A stretch of DNA of 7,195 bases from a bacterium (GTDB lineage: Bacteria; Hydrothermota; UBA3072; B12-G15), in the NCBI GenBank assembly GCA_003646055.1, contig QNDZ01000082.1, positions 1-7,195 of the forward strand, read 5' to 3'. The position numbers and the translations under genes are program-made. A model generated the notes under the pieces. The model did not search any database. It was given only the letters and a program-made list of their open reading frames with translations, and had not been told where the DNA came from. This document shows, one piece after another, positions 4,430 to 7,195 of the stretch. The number at the start of each line of letters is the position of its first letter. Positions within the stretch are counted from its first letter, which is position 1.

Positions 4430-7195
4430 ATGTCAATAATTTTACTGCTGGGCTTAACCTACAACACCCCTTCTATTGATGGGGTGATAGGTAGTGATTG
4501 GGGCTCTGATGAGGTTGTGGCATTTAACAGGGTTGCCACAAACTGGGCAGGAAACAGCCTTGATTCCCTTTTCCTAACATTTGATTGCGAAAGCCTTTAC
4601 ATCGGGATAAAAGGCACCTTTTCCTCATCAAGCGGCAACTGTGTCCTCGTTTATATAGACAGGGATTTTGGAAACGACGACACCACAGGTGGCTTCAACA
4701 ATAGATGGGATTTTTCAGATGAATCAGGGAATCTTGACCAGTCCATTTCAGGTTCTGTTCCCGCAAATGTACCCGTATCAGGTTTCTATGCAGACTTTAT
4801 ACTTGGTTCAAAGGATGAGAATAGTGTTGATCCTGGTATCTACAGCGATTATGCGGGCCTGAGAGAACTTAAATTCCTGTCCAGAACAGACTTCCCCTGG
4901 CTCAATACAGCCCACATTGTTGTGAATGACTCTGTTTTTGAAGCAGCAATCCCATGGAATTCACTATACCCTAAAGGCATCATATCCCATGCAAAGATAG
5001 GGATTTTTGCAATAATAAAGAACTGGAGTGGTGATTATATATCCAATCAGTGCCTCCCCCAGGATTCAACCACAACAACCATTGATACCATCCTTGTAAT
5101 CCCCCTTGATTCAGATGGGAATGCTCAACCAGATTCAGGAATCAGTCCATCCAATATATCATACAGGGAATCATCAGAAGACCAAACATACCATACACCA
5201 AAACTTGATGGGAATGTCCAGCTGGGTACATATGACTGGCCTCTCCAGTCTTTCATAACCGAGAATACCCAGAGTACCAACTGGGCAGGAAACAGCCTTG
5301 ACTCACTCTTTGTCACATTTGACAGGTACTACCTTTACATCGGGATTGATGGGGAGATACAGGCATCTAATAATGGGTGCCTTGTTTATATTGACAGGGA
5401 CTTTTCATCCAGTGATACAATCGGGTTCAATGGGAAGGGAGACCTCTCGGACAATACAGGAACCCTTGATAACTCCATCACAGGGAACATGCCTGACAGT
5501 ATTGAAATACCAGGTTTCTGTGCAGACCTTGTGGCTGGAGAAACAAATGCAAGGTCAACCTCAATCATAGAATCCCCCAATGACTCAACAGGTATCAGGA
5601 CGATTGAAAACTCAACCGACTTTGGCTGGTACTCTGCAACCATCAGAATCACACCGGGTGGGGATATGGAGATGGCAATACCATGGAATACAATCTTTTC
5701 AAGGGGATATGGGTACGTGGACACAGGCGCAGTTTTGAGCATATTCACCGTGATAAAGAGTGGTGATGGAGACTACATCTCAAACCAGGCATTGCCAGAA
5801 GACCCAACCACTGATTATATAAACTATGTGCTTGTCCTTCCTGTTGACCCTGACTCAAATGGCATTCCTGACATGGGTATAACACCAACCTCCCAGTTCT
5901 ACATTCAGTCAACCCCCTACATCATGTTTTCTGATTCAACAGAACCACCGAGGAATAAAATAAACCATCTTGATTCTCTCAAGGTGTGGATTTATGCAGA
6001 CACTTCCTGCGACTCTGTTATCTTCAAACTCACTGTTGAGGGAAGTAGAACAGGTTATTACAGGGCAAGTTTTATAGACCCATCATCCAACACAAACCCT
6101 GTTGCCATTGTAGGAAGGGATACCTTTGAATGCAACTGGTATGCTGTGGTTCCAGCAGAGAGCCTTGAATATCAAAACACCATCATTGGAGAGGCACTGG
6201 GTATTGACCTGGCAGAGAATGATACAGTTTATTCTGGACATTTCAAAGGGAAGTACAGAAAGGCATACGTGAGAAGTGGTATAAGCAAGAACAAAACAAA
6301 CCCCTTCCATACACTCCGGACAGATTGCTCAATGGAGGACTGGAGAAGCAACGAGGTACTGGGCACTGACAATCCATGCACATTCAACTTCACCTATGAT
6401 TCCCTTTATTTCTATGTAAACTGGAATGGGTTCAATCCTGACATGCAGAAGATGAACATTGCATTTGACATTGACCCTGGAACCGATTCTGGTGATACAG
6501 CAGTATGGTCAGGTGCACGATTCACAGGCAACAACCTTCCAGACTATGTGGTGCAACTGGATGCAACCAGTTCTGTGCCAAAGGTCTTTGTTTCAAAGGC
6601 AACAGCAAATAATACCTGGGAAACAGCCTCGGATTCCTCAACATGGGTCAACTGGATTGAGAAGGTTGATTTTGGATTTGGTGAGGTGAGGATACCAAGG
6701 TCATTTCTTGAAGGAAACGGAGAGCCAGAGGATACCATCGGGATATTCATGTGGGTGGAGAATACATCTGGAGATGTATGGGCATCATTCCCCTTTGAAA
6801 ACGACGATTCACAGGATGACGCAAACCCACTGGGCATAGATGTAACACTCGGGTATGAGGCAGTTTATTATGGTACGGATAATGGGGATAGTATACAGGA
6901 CTATACAGTGCTTTCAGTGAGCCTTCTCAACTACACAATCTATGTGCAGAATGGAAAGATATACATTGCCTGGGAGTGCGGAAGGAATTACAACACCTTC
7001 CTTATTAAAAGAAATGGAGCCCTTCTTTCAATCCTTCCTGGTAATACAGGGATATACGTGGATGAACCACCTCCAGGTACATATAAATACGAGGTTTTTG
7101 GTGAACAGGGAGAAAAACTTGAATATCTCTTTGGAAGAACAGTAATCATTGAAGAAATCAGGCCGATTCTCCAATCCACCATAGTCAAGGATTAC
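4430..7195 (+). CDS. Large multi-module, probably exported beta-sandwich protein (DOMON/CBM9-like), 3' end outside window
   Basis: All 922 codons from the ATG at 4430 to the window edge are open. A short hydrophobic N-terminus (MSIILLLGLTY) lacks basic residues and a clear AxA cleavage site, so the signal peptide is doubtful. Two tandem modules (about 14-241 and 257-487) share TNWAGNSLDSLF (37-48 and 283-294), LYIGI, a Cys before LVYIDRDF, IPWN (174-177 and 417-420) and DYISNQ, and each ends in a DxDxN loop. An Ig-like stretch (about 489-620), a third related module (about 626-825, with C633 and C650 as a possible disulfide) and an FN3-like segment (about 834-912) follow. Such modules occur in carbohydrate- or cofactor-binding domains of secreted proteins. 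No catalytic domain is seen. Low lysine, many D/N/S/T and beta-rich blocks suggest a cell-surface or extracellular protein. A C-terminal sorting domain may lie beyond the edge. Confidence 0.85.
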   Translation, partial: MSIILLLGLTYNTPSIDGVIGSDWGSDEVVAFNRVATNWAGNSLDSLFLTFDCESLYIGIKGTFSSSSGNCVLVYIDRDFGNDDTTGGFNNRWDFSDESGNLDQSISGSVPANVPVSGFYADFILGSKDENSVDPGIYSDYAGLRELKFLSRTDFPWLNTAHIVVNDSVFEAAIPWNSLYPKGIISHAKIGIFAIIKNWSGDYISNQCLPQDSTTTTIDTILVIPLDSDGNAQPDSGISPSNISYRESSEDQTYHTPKLDGNVQLGTYDWPLQSFITENTQSTNWAGNSLDSLFVTFDRYYLYIGIDGEIQASNNGCLVYIDRDFSSSDTIGFNGKGDLSDNTGTLDNSITGNMPDSIEIPGFCADLVAGETNARSTSIIESPNDSTGIRTIENSTDFGWYSATIRITPGGDMEMAIPWNTIFSRGYGYVDTGAVLSIFTVIKSGDGDYISNQALPEDPTTDYINYVLVLPVDPDSNGIPDMGITPTSQFYIQSTPYIMFSDSTEPPRNKINHLDSLKVWIYADTSCDSVIFKLTVEGSRTGYYRASFIDPSSNTNPVAIVGRDTFECNWYAVVPAESLEYQNTIIGEALGIDLAENDTVYSGHFKGKYRKAYVRSGISKNKTNPFHTLRTDCSMEDWRSNEVLGTDNPCTFNFTYDSLYFYVNWNGFNPDMQKMNIAFDIDPGTDSGDTAVWSGARFTGNNLPDYVVQLDATSSVPKVFVSKATANNTWETASDSSTWVNWIEKVDFGFGEVRIPRSFLEGNGEPEDTIGIFMWVENTSGDVWASFPFENDDSQDDANPLGIDVTLGYEAVYYGTDNGDSIQDYTVLSVSLLNYTIYVQNGKIYIAWECGRNYNTFLIKRNGALLSILPGNTGIYVDEPPPGTYKYEVFGEQGEKLEYLFGRTVIIEEIRPILQSTIVKDY
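4541..4563 (+). repeat. First copy of 23-bp exact direct repeat marking the tandem modules
   Basis: The 23 bases starting AACTGGGCAGG recur exactly at 5279-5301, a spacing of 738 bases (246 codons), in the same reading frame. A second shared word, CCTTTACATCGGGAT, occurs at 4594-4608 and 5332-5346 with the same spacing. Together they mark an internal gene duplication. Confidence 0.9.
5279..5301 (+). repeat. Second copy of the 23-bp exact direct repeat
   Basis: This is identical to 4541-4563 and encodes the start of the NWAGNSLD block of the second module. The surrounding protein is clearly homologous to module one but has diverged, so this segment is the best-conserved part of the duplication. 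Confidence 0.9.

Noticed and set aside
5386..5748. Minus-strand ORF of 120 codons
   Set aside because: It is antisense to module two of the large plus-strand protein, which is supported by in-frame homology to module one.
1..7195. CRISPR arrays, tRNA or rRNA genes, insertion sequences
   Set aside because: No regularly spaced short repeats, no tRNA or rRNA signatures and no transposase-like ORF or terminal inverted repeats were seen. The only sizeable direct repeat is the in-gene module duplication.

Overview
This window looks like chromosomal DNA from a bacterium, probably a thermophile of a poorly cultured lineage. Genes are dense. Arginine is encoded mostly by AGA/AGG and isoleucine often by ATA, a codon bias common in thermophiles. 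Promoters are recognisably bacterial (TTGAC-type -35, TATA-type -10). The large secreted-type protein resembles those of candidate-phylum genomes such as WOR-3/Hydrothermae. That placement is inference; no rRNA or marker gene is present.

Layout: (1) 1-135, minus strand: the first 45 codons of a YfcE/MJ0936-type metallophosphoesterase, cut by the window edge. (2) 136-321: a divergent promoter region. (3) 322-2034, plus strand: a complete NodU/CmcH/TobZ-family O-carbamoyltransferase. (4) 2006-3394, minus strand: a complete MATE-family cation-coupled efflux transporter whose 3' end overlaps the carbamoyltransferase by 29 bp. (5) 3394 to 4209 (open to 4323), minus strand: a class I SAM-dependent methyltransferase overlapping the MATE start by one base (TAATG). 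(6) 4324-4429: a second divergent promoter region. (7) 4430-7195, plus strand: the first 922 codons of a large, probably exported protein. It has two tandem DOMON/CBM9-like modules, each ending in a calcium-loop-like DxDxN motif, then an Ig-like linker, a third beta-sandwich module and an FN3-like segment. It runs off the right edge.

The methyltransferase and MATE genes form a two-gene operon, with the carbamoyltransferase converging on it. Methylation, carbamoylation and MATE export of a small molecule would make a coherent tailoring-and-export set, but no core biosynthetic gene is visible, so this is only a hypothesis.

The most distinctive signal is promoter architecture. The metallophosphoesterase and carbamoyltransferase each have a sigma70-type -35/-10 pair ending exactly six bases before an ATG, and neither has a Shine-Dalgarno sequence, so both are predicted to give leaderless mRNAs. 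The same layout occurs upstream of the methyltransferase. There the ATG opens only a six-codon frame, one base out of register with the long ORF. This suggests a leaderless minicistron, a frameshift or slippage at a T run, or a sequencing error.
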